Positions 29,029 to 38,097 of a stretch of 64,000 nucleotides of DNA are shown in pieces. Where the stretch lies: contig NC_007908.1 in NCBI RefSeq assembly GCF_000013605.1, forward strand, positions 372,001 to 436,000, in the 5' to 3' direction. The position numbers and the translations under genes are program-made. The first letter of the stretch is position 1. Each line of letters begins with the position of its first letter. This stretch comes from Rhodoferax ferrireducens T118. Its GTDB lineage: Bacteria > Pseudomonadota > Gammaproteobacteria > Burkholderiales > Burkholderiaceae_C. The notes below the pieces were generated by a model. It was not told the origin of the DNA. It saw only the letters and a program-made list of their open reading frames with translations, and made no database searches.

Positions 29029-29133
29029 GCCTTGGGCCAGTTCATGACGCGCCAACCATCTTCATGACACCGCATGGCAAGCGCAGCAATACAAAACTTC
29101 AATTTCAGGATAGCGGCGGCTTGCCGCGCCGCG

Positions 29134-29147
29134 TTGCGAATAATCAA
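29134..29147. promoter_or_regulatory. Degenerate FNR-like site between PRPP synthetase and cytochrome c genes
   Basis: TTGCG-AATA-ATCAA keeps one full half-site and three of five positions in the other. It is in the divergent promoter region between 29028 and 29220. Weaker than the boxes at 2440 and 26972. Confidence 0.3.
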
Positions 29148-29219
29148 GCCCTGATCTTGGCAGACAAGGAAACTCCAGCTTGACAGTTCAGACATTTTCC
29201 AATTTTCAGGAGATAAATC

Positions 29220-29630
29220 ATGAAACAGTCGACGGTGTTTTTGGCCGGGTCCTTGGTGGCGCTGACCGTGGTGAGCAGCACTAGTTTTGCGCAGGGTAGT
29301 GTTGACTTTGGAAAAAACGAGTACATGGCCAGTTGCGCCAGCTGTCATGGCGCCTCTGCCAAAGGCGATGGTGCGATGCGCACCTACCTGACCAAGGCGC
29401 CGACAGATCTGACCATCATGGCCAAACGCAATGCTGGGGTGTTCCCGACCCAGTACGCGTGGGAAGTGATCGACGGCAGAACGTCGGCCGCGATTGGGTC
29501 CCACGGCGCGCGTGAGATGCCGGTCTGGGGTTATGTCTACCGCGCCGAGGACTCGCAACCCGCGGACCTGCACGCACGCACCCGTATTGGCTCGCTGCTT
29601 GATTACCTGGCGCGGATCCAGGTGAAATAG
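29220..29630 (+). CDS. Periplasmic class I c-type cytochrome
   Basis: A 136-aa protein with signal peptide (cleavage near SFA-QGS), one heme attachment motif CASCH at ~residue 39-43, and a methionine near the end (REMPVWGYVYRAE) that could be the axial ligand. Strong AGGAGA precedes ATG 29220. It probably passes electrons in the periplasm. It is followed 18 bases later by the phosphoribosyltransferase gene. Confidence 0.9.
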   Translation: MKQSTVFLAGSLVALTVVSSTSFAQGSVDFGKNEYMASCASCHGASAKGDGAMRTYLTKAPTDLTIMAKRNAGVFPTQYAWEVIDGRTSAAIGSHGAREMPVWGYVYRAEDSQPADLHARTRIGSLLDYLARIQVK

Positions 29631-29648
29631 CCTGCGCGCGCCTGAACC

Positions 29649-30272
29649 ATGTTTCGTGATCGCGATGAAGCGGCTGGTCGGCTGGCCGAGAAACTCAAGT
29701 CCTACCGGGGCAAGAATCCCCTGATCCTGGCAATCCCGCGCGGCGCGGTGCCGATGGCGAAAATCGTCGCCGACAAGCTGGGCGGTGAACTGGACGTGGT
29801 GCTGGTGCGCAAGCTGCGTGCGCCGCACCAGCCGGAACTGGCACTTGGCTCAGTCAATGAAAGCGGCTGGACTTATCTGGCTGATTTCGCCCAGCTCTAT
29901 GGCGGCAGTTCGGACTACCTTGAGGGCGAGAAGCGGACCCAGATGGAGACCATTCGGCAGCGCCGCGCCCAGTACACGCCGATTCGCCCTCCCATTGATC
30001 CGGCCGGGCGCATCGTCATCGTGATTGACGATGGCTTGGCCACGGGTGCCACCATGATCTCTGCGCTACACGGTTTGCGGGCCATGAAGCCTGCCCAACT
30101 GATTTGCGCCATCCCCGTGTCGCCGCCGGACACACTGGCCAAAGTGGCTGATCTGGCGGACGAGGTGGTGTGTCTTGAAGCGCCGCCATTTTTCCAGGCG
30201 GTGGGGCAGTTCTACCAGCACTTCCCGCAGGTGGACGATGACGAGGTGATTGAGCTGTTGAAAGAGGCCTGA
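29649..30272 (+). CDS. Type I phosphoribosyltransferase-like protein
   Basis: A 207-aa protein with the PRPP-binding loop IVIVIDDGLATGATM and an N-terminal FRDRDEAAGRLAEKLKSYRG typical of a stress-linked PRTase family often found beside alpha/beta hydrolases or PRPP synthetases. The base acceptor is unknown. It lies between cytochrome c and the convergent hydrolase gene; a PRPP synthetase is 0.6 kb upstream. Confidence 0.85.
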   Translation: MFRDRDEAAGRLAEKLKSYRGKNPLILAIPRGAVPMAKIVADKLGGELDVVLVRKLRAPHQPELALGSVNESGWTYLADFAQLYGGSSDYLEGEKRTQMETIRQRRAQYTPIRPPIDPAGRIVIVIDDGLATGATMISALHGLRAMKPAQLICAIPVSPPDTLAKVADLADEVVCLEAPPFFQAVGQFYQHFPQVDDDEVIELLKEA

Positions 30273-30304
30273 ACCGGCCTGACCGGCTTCGGGGGCCACC
30301 GTCG

Positions 30305-30952
30305 TCAGTTCTTCAGGTACTGGTTGAACCACACGGCGGCCTGGCGCGCCACTTCTTCCAGCGTGCCCGCTTCCTCGAACAGATGGGTTGCGCCAGGGAC
30401 GATGCTCAATTCCTTGGTGCAGGGCAGGCGGGCGTAGGCCTCGCGGTTGAGTTCAATCACGTCTTCATCGCGGCCACCCACCAGCAGCAAGGTGGGGGAT
30501 TTGACCTGCTCCAGGCTCTGATTTCCCGCCAGGTCCGGACGCCCTCCACGCGACACGACCGCCTGGATGTTGTCGCCCAAAGCGGCGGCGGCCTGCAGCG
30601 CCGCCGCCGCCCCGGTGCTGGCGCCAAAATAGCCAATCGGCAGCTGTCGCGTGGCCGCTTCCAGTCTGACCCAGCGCGTTGCAACCAGCAGACGGTGCGT
30701 CAGCAAGGCAATGTCGAAACGGGTCTGGTAGTCCAGGTCTTCAGCGACGGTGAGCAAGTCCATCAGCAGCGTGCCAATGCCTTTTTCGTGCAGCACGCGC
30801 GCCACGTAGTTGTTGCGCGGGCTGTGACGGCTGCTGCCGCTGCCGTGGGCAAACAGCACAATGCCCAGGGGCCCGGGGGGCAATTCCAGCATGCCTTCGA
30901 TGTGGACATCATCCACCGGAATATGGACCAGTTGTGCGTGTGTTGGTTTCAT
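30305..30952 (-). CDS. Alpha/beta hydrolase (dienelactone hydrolase-like)
   Basis: A 215-aa hydrolase. FAHGSGSSRHSPRNNYVA forms the oxyanion region, GYFGASTGAAAALQAAA holds the nucleophile serine, GGRDEDVIELN the acid, and ATHLFEEAGTLEEV the catalytic histidine. This small family often neighbours a phosphoribosyltransferase, to which it is fused in some bacteria. Here it ends 32 bases from the convergent PRTase and follows the AmmeMemoRadiSam genes by 19 bases. Confidence 0.87.
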   Translation of the reverse strand: MKPTHAQLVHIPVDDVHIEGMLELPPGPLGIVLFAHGSGSSRHSPRNNYVARVLHEKGIGTLLMDLLTVAEDLDYQTRFDIALLTHRLLVATRWVRLEAATRQLPIGYFGASTGAAAALQAAAALGDNIQAVVSRGGRPDLAGNQSLEQVKSPTLLLVGGRDEDVIELNREAYARLPCTKELSIVPGATHLFEEAGTLEEVARQAAVWFNQYLKN

Positions 30953-30971
30953 TGAAGCACCTCTGCGCCGT

Positions 30972-32048
30972 TCAGGCGCCTATGGCAATCGGGATGCGCT
31001 GGCGGCCGAAGTCGCCCGCTTGCGCGTCAAAGCGCCCGGCGACGGCAGCGCCGCAGTCCGGGCAGTGACCGTTGGTGTCGAGCCGGTATTGGTTGATCTG
31101 ATACCAGTCGCGAACGATCAGCGGCGCGTGGCAGCTCGGGCAAAAGGTGGTGTCGCCTTCGGCGTGATGCACATTGCCGGTGTACACATAGTGCAAGCCC
31201 GCCTTGAGCGCGATGTTGCGGGCGCGTACCAGTGTGGCCGCAGGGGTGGCGGGCACGTCCGGCATTTTGTGGTCTGGATGAAAGGCCGAGAAGTGCAGCG
31301 GCACATCGGGCCCGAGTTCCTGCATGACCCAGCGGCTCATGGCCGTGATTTCCTCGTTCGAATCGTTGTGACCGGGGATCAAGAGGGTGGTGATTTCGAA
31401 CCACACCCGGGTTTCGCGCTTGAGATAGACCAGCGTGTCGAGCACCGGCTGCAGGTGCGAGCCGGTCAGCTTGAAATAGAAGTCGTCGGTGAAGGCTTTC
31501 AGGTCGACATTGGCGGCGTCCATCTTGGCATAAAAATCACGCCGTGGCTGATCGTGCATGTAGCCGGCCGTCACGGCCACCGCCTGCACGCCGCGTGCGT
31601 GGCAGGAATCGGCCACATCCATCGCATATTCGGCAAAGATCACCGGGTCGTTGTAGGTGAAGGCGACACTCTTGCAGCCGTATTTGACGGCCTCCATGGC
31701 GATGGCCTCGGGCGAGGCCTGGTCCATCAGGCGGTCCATGTCGCGCGACTTGCTGATGTCCCAGTTCTGACAGAACTTGCAGGCCAGGTTGCACCCGGCC
31801 GTGCCAAACGACAGCACGCTGCTGCCGGGGTAAAAGTGGTTCAGCGGCTTCTTCTCGATCGGGTCGATGCAAAAGCCCGATGAGCGCCCGTAGGTGGTCA
31901 GAATCATCTGCCCACCCTGGCGCATGCGCACAAAGCAGGCGCCGCGCTGGCCCTCGTGCAAGCGGCAGTCGCGCGGACACAGGTCGCATTGCATGCGGCC
32001 GTCATCGAGCCAGTGCCAGTAACGGCCGGGGTAGCTGGATTCCTGCAT
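30972..32048 (-). CDS. AmmeMemoRadiSam system radical SAM enzyme
   Basis: A 358-aa radical SAM protein. Cysteines CDLCPRDCRLHEGQRGAC at the N terminus resemble a pyruvate-formate-lyase-activase-like cluster region; the core motif is CNLACKFCQNW (CX3CX2C); the C terminus has zinc-ribbon cysteines (CPSCHAPL, CPDCGAAV). ATG 32048 has GGAGA upstream and overlaps the stop of the AMMECR1 gene (TAATG). Together with the next two genes it forms the AmmeMemoRadiSam set, whose reaction is not known. Confidence 0.92.
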   Translation of the reverse strand: MQESSYPGRYWHWLDDGRMQCDLCPRDCRLHEGQRGACFVRMRQGGQMILTTYGRSSGFCIDPIEKKPLNHFYPGSSVLSFGTAGCNLACKFCQNWDISKSRDMDRLMDQASPEAIAMEAVKYGCKSVAFTYNDPVIFAEYAMDVADSCHARGVQAVAVTAGYMHDQPRRDFYAKMDAANVDLKAFTDDFYFKLTGSHLQPVLDTLVYLKRETRVWFEITTLLIPGHNDSNEEITAMSRWVMQELGPDVPLHFSAFHPDHKMPDVPATPAATLVRARNIALKAGLHYVYTGNVHHAEGDTTFCPSCHAPLIVRDWYQINQYRLDTNGHCPDCGAAVAGRFDAQAGDFGRQRIPIAIGA

Positions 32049-32689
32049 TACAAGTTCTCCTGGTTCGGGGCCTTGGCGGTGGCGGGCCGAAGGTCGGTTT
32101 CCTTCCATTTGCTCACGCTGTAGCGCTGCAAGCGCACACCAGGGGCCCAGAAGCCGGGCGGCAGGCCGGCCTTGTGTTTCAGATGGGCCATGAACTCGGG
32201 CACGCTGGGCAGTTGCTCCCACACCTGTGGCAAAAACGTGCTGCGGTAGTGGGCAAATTCAAACACCACACCGTCAATGCCGGGCTGCAACTGGGCCAGC
32301 GCGTGGGCTTCGTTTTCAAACTGCATCGCCTGCATGGCCGACAGCAAAGAGACTTCAATCTCGGTGTGTTCAAGTTCTGCTGCGACCAGCGGCGAAAAAC
32401 GCGGGTCGGCGAAGGCGGCTGCCAGCGCATTGGCCTTCACGTCAGCCAGCAGGGCGCGGCGCGCCTCCAGCGTGCCAATGCAGCCGCGCAGTTGGCCGCG
32501 CTGGGTCAAGGTGACAAAACAGGCGCCCGACTCTTGCAGCCAGAGCGCTTGTTCCGGTGCTTCAAGGGGGCGCCCCAAAGCCGTTGAAATGGTGGCGCGG
32601 GCAATCGGCAGCAAGGTGTGGCCCTTGGCCGCTGCGCCATGCGAATCAGGATGCGCCGCCGTGTGCGGCTTAGTGTGAGATTTGGACAT
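32048..32689 (-). CDS. AmmeMemoRadiSam system protein A (AMMECR1 domain)
   Basis: A 213-aa AMMECR1-domain protein. The hallmark LRGCIGT lies at ~residue 60 (GQLRGCIGTLEARR); ALAAAFADPRFSPL follows. The N-terminal ~20 residues are His/Lys-rich. Human AMMECR1 is linked to a disease syndrome but its biochemistry is unclear. The gene overlaps the Memo gene by 20 bases and the radical SAM gene by one or more, so all three are co-translated. Confidence 0.92.
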   Translation of the reverse strand: MSKSHTKPHTAAHPDSHGAAAKGHTLLPIARATISTALGRPLEAPEQALWLQESGACFVTLTQRGQLRGCIGTLEARRALLADVKANALAAAFADPRFSPLVAAELEHTEIEVSLLSAMQAMQFENEAHALAQLQPGIDGVVFEFAHYRSTFLPQVWEQLPSVPEFMAHLKHKAGLPPGFWAPGVRLQRYSVSKWKETDLRPATAKAPNQENL

Positions 32690-33494
32690 CGCTCAACTCC
32701 TGCCTGAACGCCAGCGCCGCGTAGCCCACCACTCGGCTTTTGTCGCCCGCCGTGTCCCCCGAGTTGCACAGCCCAAGCAGCTCGGGTTGCAGGTGGTGCT
32801 GGCGGGCCGCCTGCAGCAGGCCGTTGACCGGCGTGCCGCCGCAGGCCTGGTGGTGCGTGATGCTGCTGTTGAGCTGCATCATGTTTTGCACCGTTTCGCT
32901 GTCGACCGCTTGCGCCGTGCCATAGGGCAAGAAGTGCGACAAGTCGGAGCTGATGACGATCAGCGTCTCGTCTCCCCCCCAGAGCGCCTCAATCACCTCG
33001 GCCACTTGTGCCGGCGTCGCATCGCCCACCGCCAGCGGCACCAGTTTGAAATCATCCAGTACAGCTTGCAGGAACGGCAATTGCACCTCCAGCGAATGCT
33101 CCTGGGCGTGGGCGGCGCGGCTGACCACCACTTGCGGCAAGTGCGCGATGGCGGCCACGGCGTCCTGGTCGACTTCGATGCGGCCCAGGGGCGTGGCAAA
33201 GGCGTCAACGCCCGGCAACGCCAGGCCCCTGACGGGCACCCGGTGTACCGGGCCCAGCAAAACAACGCGCTGGATACTGGCGCGCCCGCCAGCGAGCTCT
33301 GCATAGGCCCGCGCGGCGGTTGCACCCGAGTAGATGTAGCCGGCATGGGGCACGATTAGCGCCTTCGGGGCGGGTTCGCGCAAGTTTGCGCCGGGCCGGG
33401 CCTGAGTCAGCAGGGTAGTGACATCGTTCAACAAGACCGACGCCTGTCCAGGGTAAAAAGTGCCGGCAACAGCAGGGGGACGCACAAGGGACAT
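32670..33494 (-). CDS. AmmeMemoRadiSam system protein B (MEMO1 family)
   Basis: A 274-aa protein of the MEMO1/dioxygenase-like fold. Likely metal ligands are conserved: VPHAGYIYSG, LLGPVHRVPV, SSDLSHFLPY and the cysteine in HHQACGGTPV, matching positions that bind iron or copper in human MEMO1. First gene of the AmmeMemoRadiSam operon; the 139-base upstream region to the divergent ArgP-like gene holds the promoter. Confidence 0.92.
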   Translation of the reverse strand: MSLVRPPAVAGTFYPGQASVLLNDVTTLLTQARPGANLREPAPKALIVPHAGYIYSGATAARAYAELAGGRASIQRVVLLGPVHRVPVRGLALPGVDAFATPLGRIEVDQDAVAAIAHLPQVVVSRAAHAQEHSLEVQLPFLQAVLDDFKLVPLAVGDATPAQVAEVIEALWGGDETLIVISSDLSHFLPYGTAQAVDSETVQNMMQLNSSITHHQACGGTPVNGLLQAARQHHLQPELLGLCNSGDTAGDKSRVVGYAALAFRQELSDVQISH

Positions 33495-33633
33495 GGCTAC
33501 CTCCGTTTGGATAGAAGCTTAATCCTACGCAGATCGGGGCGGCTTGTGGATTGTCAAGTCTGAAGTAAGGGTTTCAGAAATCGCCATCGCCGCAGTCGTG
33601 AAATGTTTGTGATACGGCATTAGACTAACTGAT

Positions 33634-34542
33634 ATGAGTACTTTTGACCCGGATGCCTTGGAATGCCTCGCCGCCATCGTGGAAGAGGGGGGCTTTGAGC
33701 GCGCTGCCGTGCGCCTGTCGATCACCCAATCAGCCGTGTCGCAGCGCTTGCGCTCGCTTGAGGTCCAGGTGGGCACGGTCCTGATTGTGCGCAGTCGTCC
33801 GTTGAAACCCACATCGGCAGGTCGCCTGCTGCTCAAGCACGCCTTGCAGACGCGGCTGCTGCGGGCTGACCTGCAGCGTGATCTGAAAGACCTGGCGCCG
33901 GGTGCTGCGGGCAGTGGTGGGGATGTGGAGCGAATTTCCATCGCGATCAACGCCGACAGCATCGCCACCTGGGCCTTGGCCGCCTTGAGTGAGCTGGCCC
34001 GGCGCGGCCTCGGGCTCGAAATCATCACCGATGACCAGGACTTCACCATCGAGTGGCTGCGCGAGGGCCGGGTGCTGGGTTGCGTGACGACGCTCAAACA
34101 AGCCTTGCGCAGCTGCAAGATGGTGCCACTGGGAGCGATGCGCTACGTGGCGGTCGCAGAAACCGCCTATGCGGCGGCTCATTGCCCGGATGGCTTGTCA
34201 CCGCACAATTTTCGCCATGTGCCGTTCATAGCGTTCAACCGCAAGGATGATTTGCAGGGCGAGTTCATCGCGCACGTTTTTCATCTTAAACATGTGGCGC
34301 TGAGCCAGTTGTATGTGCCCAGCTCGGAAGGCCAGGTCAGCGCGGTGTTGGCGGGCTGGGGGGTCAGCGTGCTGCCGGAGTTGCAGGTGCGCGAGCATCT
34401 GCGCAGTGGTCGTCTGGTCAATTTGGCGCCTGGGCATGTGCTGCCGGTCGACCTGTACTGGCATTGCTGGAATCTGGACTCGGTGGTGCTCGATGCGCTG
34501 ACGGCAGCCTTGACCGAGGCCGCTGCCGTGGCCCTGCGGTGA
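33634..34542 (+). CDS. LysR-family regulator, ArgP-like
   Basis: A 302-aa LysR protein with the ArgP (IciA) style N terminus: DPDALECLAAIVEEGGFERA then SQRLRSLEVQVGTVLIVRS. ArgP activates amino-acid exporters such as lysE/argO. The usual partner exporter is not next to it; the divergent neighbours are the AmmeMemoRadiSam genes. Assignment to ArgP is by sequence style. Confidence 0.85.
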   Translation: MSTFDPDALECLAAIVEEGGFERAAVRLSITQSAVSQRLRSLEVQVGTVLIVRSRPLKPTSAGRLLLKHALQTRLLRADLQRDLKDLAPGAAGSGGDVERISIAINADSIATWALAALSELARRGLGLEIITDDQDFTIEWLREGRVLGCVTTLKQALRSCKMVPLGAMRYVAVAETAYAAAHCPDGLSPHNFRHVPFIAFNRKDDLQGEFIAHVFHLKHVALSQLYVPSSEGQVSAVLAGWGVSVLPELQVREHLRSGRLVNLAPGHVLPVDLYWHCWNLDSVVLDALTAALTEAAAVALR

Positions 34543-34564
34543 CGCGCCTGGATGAGTTCTGAGC

Positions 34565-35182
34565 ATGAACCCCGACAACGCCGTCAGAACCTCGTTCAAG
34601 CAGCAAATGCTCCAGGCCCGCGAAGAGGCCATTATTCAAACCGCGAATCGGCTGCTGGCTGAAAAAGGCTTTGAAGCCATGACGGTCGATGAGGTGGCGC
34701 TCCAGGCGGGTATTGCCAAAGCCAGCCTTTACAAACACTTTGCCAGCAAGGAAGAGCTGGCGGCGGCGGCGACGGCGCGGGTGATGCGCCGGGCGCGGGA
34801 TTTCATCCGTGCGCTGCCGGAGCAAGCGCCGCCGCTGGACAAGCTGCGTGCCGTGCTGCGATGGACGCTGGAAGTCAAATTGGCGGGCGATATGCCGTCC
34901 TTGCCCAGCCGGAACTCCACGTTGCGTACCGCGCTGATTGGCAACCAAGACTGCATGGAGGGTTGGATGGAAGTGAGTGACCGCCTGCGCGCATGGATCG
35001 AGGCCGCGCAAGCCGCCGGGGCACTCAACCCGGCGCTGCCTGCGGTTGCCGTTTTGTACACCTTCTTTGCCCGCGCCTGCGATCCGGCGCTGGAGTTTCT
35101 GAGGATCGGTGGCCGCTACCAGGATGAGCAAATCGTGACCCTGGTGCTCAGCACCTGCTTTGAGGGTCTAAATGCCCGCTAG
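34565..35182 (+). CDS. TetR/AcrR-family transcriptional regulator
   Basis: A 205-aa repressor-type protein. The helix-turn-helix is clear at residues ~20-65 (IIQTANRLLAEKGFEAMTVD, then AGIAKASLYKHFASKEEL), followed by a ligand-binding helical domain. It follows the ArgP-like gene by 22 bases. No obvious target operon adjoins it. Confidence 0.88.
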   Translation: MNPDNAVRTSFKQQMLQAREEAIIQTANRLLAEKGFEAMTVDEVALQAGIAKASLYKHFASKEELAAAATARVMRRARDFIRALPEQAPPLDKLRAVLRWTLEVKLAGDMPSLPSRNSTLRTALIGNQDCMEGWMEVSDRLRAWIEAAQAAGALNPALPAVAVLYTFFARACDPALEFLRIGGRYQDEQIVTLVLSTCFEGLNAR

Positions 35183-35246
35183 CCCCCGTCCAATAAGCCA
35201 GTCTCGCTACTAAAATAATAGTGGTTCGAACCCCCCGGTGAGCGCT

Positions 35247-35669
35247 TCAGCGCACCAGCAGCACCGGTACCGTGCAATGTGCCAGCACCTCGGTCGCCAC
35301 CGAGCCCATCACCAGGTTGACCAATGTGCCGTGGCCATGTGAACCCATGATGATCATGTCGAACTTGCCTTTGTCGGCGAACTGGGCAATGGTTTCACCG
35401 GCGTGGCCGATCTTCCAGTCGCTCTTGGCATCGATGCCATGGCGCAGCAAAAACTTGGCCACGGGTGCGAGCACCCGTTCGGCTTCGTCCATATAGTACT
35501 TGTCCATGACTTGCTTGCCCACGGCGGCGCGTGCACGCGCCGGTATTCCCGGCTGAACCGTGAGCACGAAGTACTCGTTGCCCGGGCTAAATAGCTCATC
35601 ATGCGTGGTCAGGTAAGCCAGCATTTTCTTGGTGTAGGCACTGCCGTCGACGGCAAGAAGAATTTTCAT
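35247..35669 (-). CDS. Universal stress protein (UspA family)
   Basis: A 140-aa single Usp domain. MKILLAVDGSAYTKKMLAYL at the start and the ATP-binding motif GSHGHGTLVNLVMGSVATEV near the end, ending in CTVPVLLVR. Probably an ATP-binding stress protein. Convergent with TetR; the 64-base gap has no clear terminator. Confidence 0.93.
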   Translation of the reverse strand: MKILLAVDGSAYTKKMLAYLTTHDELFSPGNEYFVLTVQPGIPARARAAVGKQVMDKYYMDEAERVLAPVAKFLLRHGIDAKSDWKIGHAGETIAQFADKGKFDMIIMGSHGHGTLVNLVMGSVATEVLAHCTVPVLLVR

Positions 35670-35782
35670 GAGGGTGCTCCGTTGGTAAGTGGTCCAGTGT
35701 ACTCAGGGCCGGGGGCGGGCATCTGTCGAATATCAAGAAGCCGTGCCGATCCGCAGGATGCAAAAGGACGCCATCGCCGCCC

Positions 35783-36622
35783 TTAAAACCGGGCATCCAG
35801 CCATTTCTTGAGTTCGGCAAAAACCGGCGCGGCGTCGAGCTCGTTGAAGATTTCGTGGTACAGCGCCTCGAAGCAATGGGCGCTGAGCACCGTCTTGGGT
35901 GCCGCCGCGGCAAAGGCCCGACTGCCGGCCGGGTTGACCAATCGGTCGGCCCCGGCATACAGCAACAGCGTGGGCACGGACCAACTGGCCGCCTGCGCCA
36001 GCGTGGCCGGTCCGCCATCGGCAATGAAGCGCGCCAGGCGAGCCGATACCCGGTCGTGCACCAGCTTGTCGGCCTGGTAAGCCGCGACCACGGTGGAATC
36101 GTGCGAAATGAGCGAGGCATCGAGTCCGTTGCCGATGCGCAAATCGGGCGCGATTTTGGGCAGCACGGCCAGCAGCAGTTTCTGAATCGCATTGAGGCCG
36201 GGGTCGAGTGCTGGCGAAGACAAAACCAGCGCCTGCACCGGACGCAGGCCCAGGGCCACGAAGCGTGCGGCCACCAGGCCGCCCATGCTGTGTCCGAGCA
36301 GGATCAGCGGCGTGTGCGGGTCCATGCGGGCGCGTGTGCTGTCCACGATGTCGCTCAGATCGTCGAGCAAACGGGTGTCGGTGGGCAGGCCCCCGCGCGG
36401 CCCGCCCGACTCGCCATGGCCATATTGGTCGTAGCCGCGCACCGCAAAGCCCCAGTCGTTGAGTCGACCGGCCAGGCGGTCATAGCGGCCGGCATGTTCG
36501 CCCAGGCCATGCACCAGCAAGACCACGCCGCGCAAGACCTGCTGCGATGCCAGGGGCCAGTCCTGCACCGCCAGGTTGTCGCCATCCAGAGCGACAAAAG
36601 TGGAAAGTGTGCTGTCGGTCAT
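35783..36622 (-). CDS. Alpha/beta hydrolase (monoacylglycerol lipase/lysophospholipase type)
   Basis: A 279-aa hydrolase with HGLGEHAGRYDRLA (oxyanion region), the nucleophile in LLGHSMGGLVAARFVALG, acid in YAGADRLVNPAG and the catalytic His in FEALYHEIFNE, a close match to the lysophospholipase family. Its ATG overlaps the peptidase stop (TGATG), so the two are coupled. Confidence 0.88.
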   Translation of the reverse strand: MTDSTLSTFVALDGDNLAVQDWPLASQQVLRGVVLLVHGLGEHAGRYDRLAGRLNDWGFAVRGYDQYGHGESGGPRGGLPTDTRLLDDLSDIVDSTRARMDPHTPLILLGHSMGGLVAARFVALGLRPVQALVLSSPALDPGLNAIQKLLLAVLPKIAPDLRIGNGLDASLISHDSTVVAAYQADKLVHDRVSARLARFIADGGPATLAQAASWSVPTLLLYAGADRLVNPAGSRAFAAAAPKTVLSAHCFEALYHEIFNELDAAPVFAELKKWLDARF

Positions 36623-38097
36623 CACGGCACCTGGGCGATCACCTGCGCCACGGCGGCGGTCAACTTCTTGGCATAGGGCACATGCAGGAACTCATTGGGC
36701 CCGTGCGCGTTGCTCTTGGGGCCGAGTACGCCGCAGACCATCATCTGCGCCTTCGGAAAGCCGCTGGACAGCATGCTCATGAGCGGAATGGTGCCGCCCT
36801 GGCCGATGTAGCCGCAGGGGGCGCCAAAGTAGTCTTGCGAGGCCGCGTTCAAGGCCTGTTCAAACCACGGGGCGGTGCTGGGGGCGTTCCAGCCGCTGGC
36901 GTGGGAGTCGGGTACAAAACTCACCCGCGCTTGGTAAGGGGCGTTGTCTTCCAGCAGCGCCTTGAGCTGTTGCACGGCTTGGCCTGCCTCCACCAGCGGC
37001 GGCAGGCGCAGGCTGAGCTTGAAGGCGGTGAAGGGGCGCAGCACGTTGCCCGCGCTTTTCAGCTCGGGCAGACCTTCTGCGCCCGTGACGCTGAGCGTGG
37101 GGGTCCAGGTGCGACTCAGCAGCGCTTGCAGCGGGTCGGTGGTGGTGGGCAGCATGGTCTGGCTGGCGCCGCCGCAATCCGCGTGCGCCCAGGGGAAGCG
37201 CTTGTAGAGCTCCTCGCCCAAAATGGCGGCGGTGGCTTGGGCTTGGCGCAAGCGCTCAAAGGGCACCTCGCAGTGAAACGGCGCGGGCAGCAGGCGGCCG
37301 GTCGCGCTGTCTTCGAGCCGGTCCAGCAGGTGACGCAGAATCCGAAAGCTCGAGGGCACCAGGCCGCTGGCATCGCCCGAATGCACACCCTCGGTCAACA
37401 CCTCAACCTTGAGCGTGCCGCTGGCCATGCCGCGCAGGCTGTTGGTCAGCCAGAGCTGGTCGTAATTGCCCGCGCCCGAGTCCAGACAGATCACCAGCGC
37501 CACGTCGCCCAGCCGCGCGCGCAGCGCGTCGATGTAGGGCGGCAAATCATAGGAGCCGCTTTCTTCGCAGGTTTCGATCAGGCCCACGATGCGCGGGTGC
37601 GCCACGTGCTGGCTCTTGAGTGCCTGGATGGCGGTGATGGCGGCATAGATGGCGTACCCATCGTCGGCACCGCCACGGCCATAGAGTTTGCCGTCTTCAT
37701 ATTTCGGCGTCCAGGGTCCGAGGTCACTGCGCCAGCCGGTGACCTCGGGCTGCTTGTCCAGGTGGCCGTACATCAACACCGTCTGGTTCGACACCGCGTG
37801 ATTGGCGCTGCCGGTGGACGCCGCCACTTCAAAAAACAGCACCGGCGTGCGCCCGGGCAGGCGGATGATTTCCAGTGTCAAGCCGGCCACCTTCTGCGCC
37901 TCGACCCAGCTCGCGGCATTGCGCACCACGGTGTCGATAAAGCCGTGCTGTACCCAGTCGGCATCAAACATGGGCGACTTGGCAGGGATGGCGATGTAGT
38001 CGCTGAGCTGGGCCACGAGGTCGTCGTCCCAGGCACGACTGATCTGGTTCAGCGCCTGGGTGGTGTTCAAAGCCGGGGCCGGGATGCGTACATTCAT
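36622..38097 (-). CDS. M20-family metallopeptidase (dipeptidase-like)
   Basis: A 491-aa zinc peptidase. Metal ligands are visible in order: LMYGHLDKQPEV, YGRGGADDGYA, GLIETCEESGSYDLP, VICLDSGAGNYDQLW, with a late histidine in CGVLGPKSNAHGPNEFLHV. ATG 38097 is chosen as AAGGAA precedes it. Probably hydrolyses dipeptides. It overlaps the hydrolase gene that follows. Confidence 0.9.
   Translation of the reverse strand: MNVRIPAPALNTTQALNQISRAWDDDLVAQLSDYIAIPAKSPMFDADWVQHGFIDTVVRNAASWVEAQKVAGLTLEIIRLPGRTPVLFFEVAASTGSANHAVSNQTVLMYGHLDKQPEVTGWRSDLGPWTPKYEDGKLYGRGGADDGYAIYAAITAIQALKSQHVAHPRIVGLIETCEESGSYDLPPYIDALRARLGDVALVICLDSGAGNYDQLWLTNSLRGMASGTLKVEVLTEGVHSGDASGLVPSSFRILRHLLDRLEDSATGRLLPAPFHCEVPFERLRQAQATAAILGEELYKRFPWAHADCGGASQTMLPTTTDPLQALLSRTWTPTLSVTGAEGLPELKSAGNVLRPFTAFKLSLRLPPLVEAGQAVQQLKALLEDNAPYQARVSFVPDSHASGWNAPSTAPWFEQALNAASQDYFGAPCGYIGQGGTIPLMSMLSSGFPKAQMMVCGVLGPKSNAHGPNEFLHVPYAKKLTAAVAQVIAQVP

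Noticed and set aside
33548..33563. A possible FNR site (TTGTG-GATT-GTCAA) before the AmmeMemoRadiSam operon.
   Set aside because: Three mismatches to the consensus; too weak to claim.
35196..35230. A repeat-like ACTAAAATAATAGT stretch and a tRNA T-arm-like GGTTCGAACCCC after the TetR gene.
   Set aside because: The match to the dispersed repeat is weak and no tRNA or integrase accompanies the 12-base T-arm-like piece.
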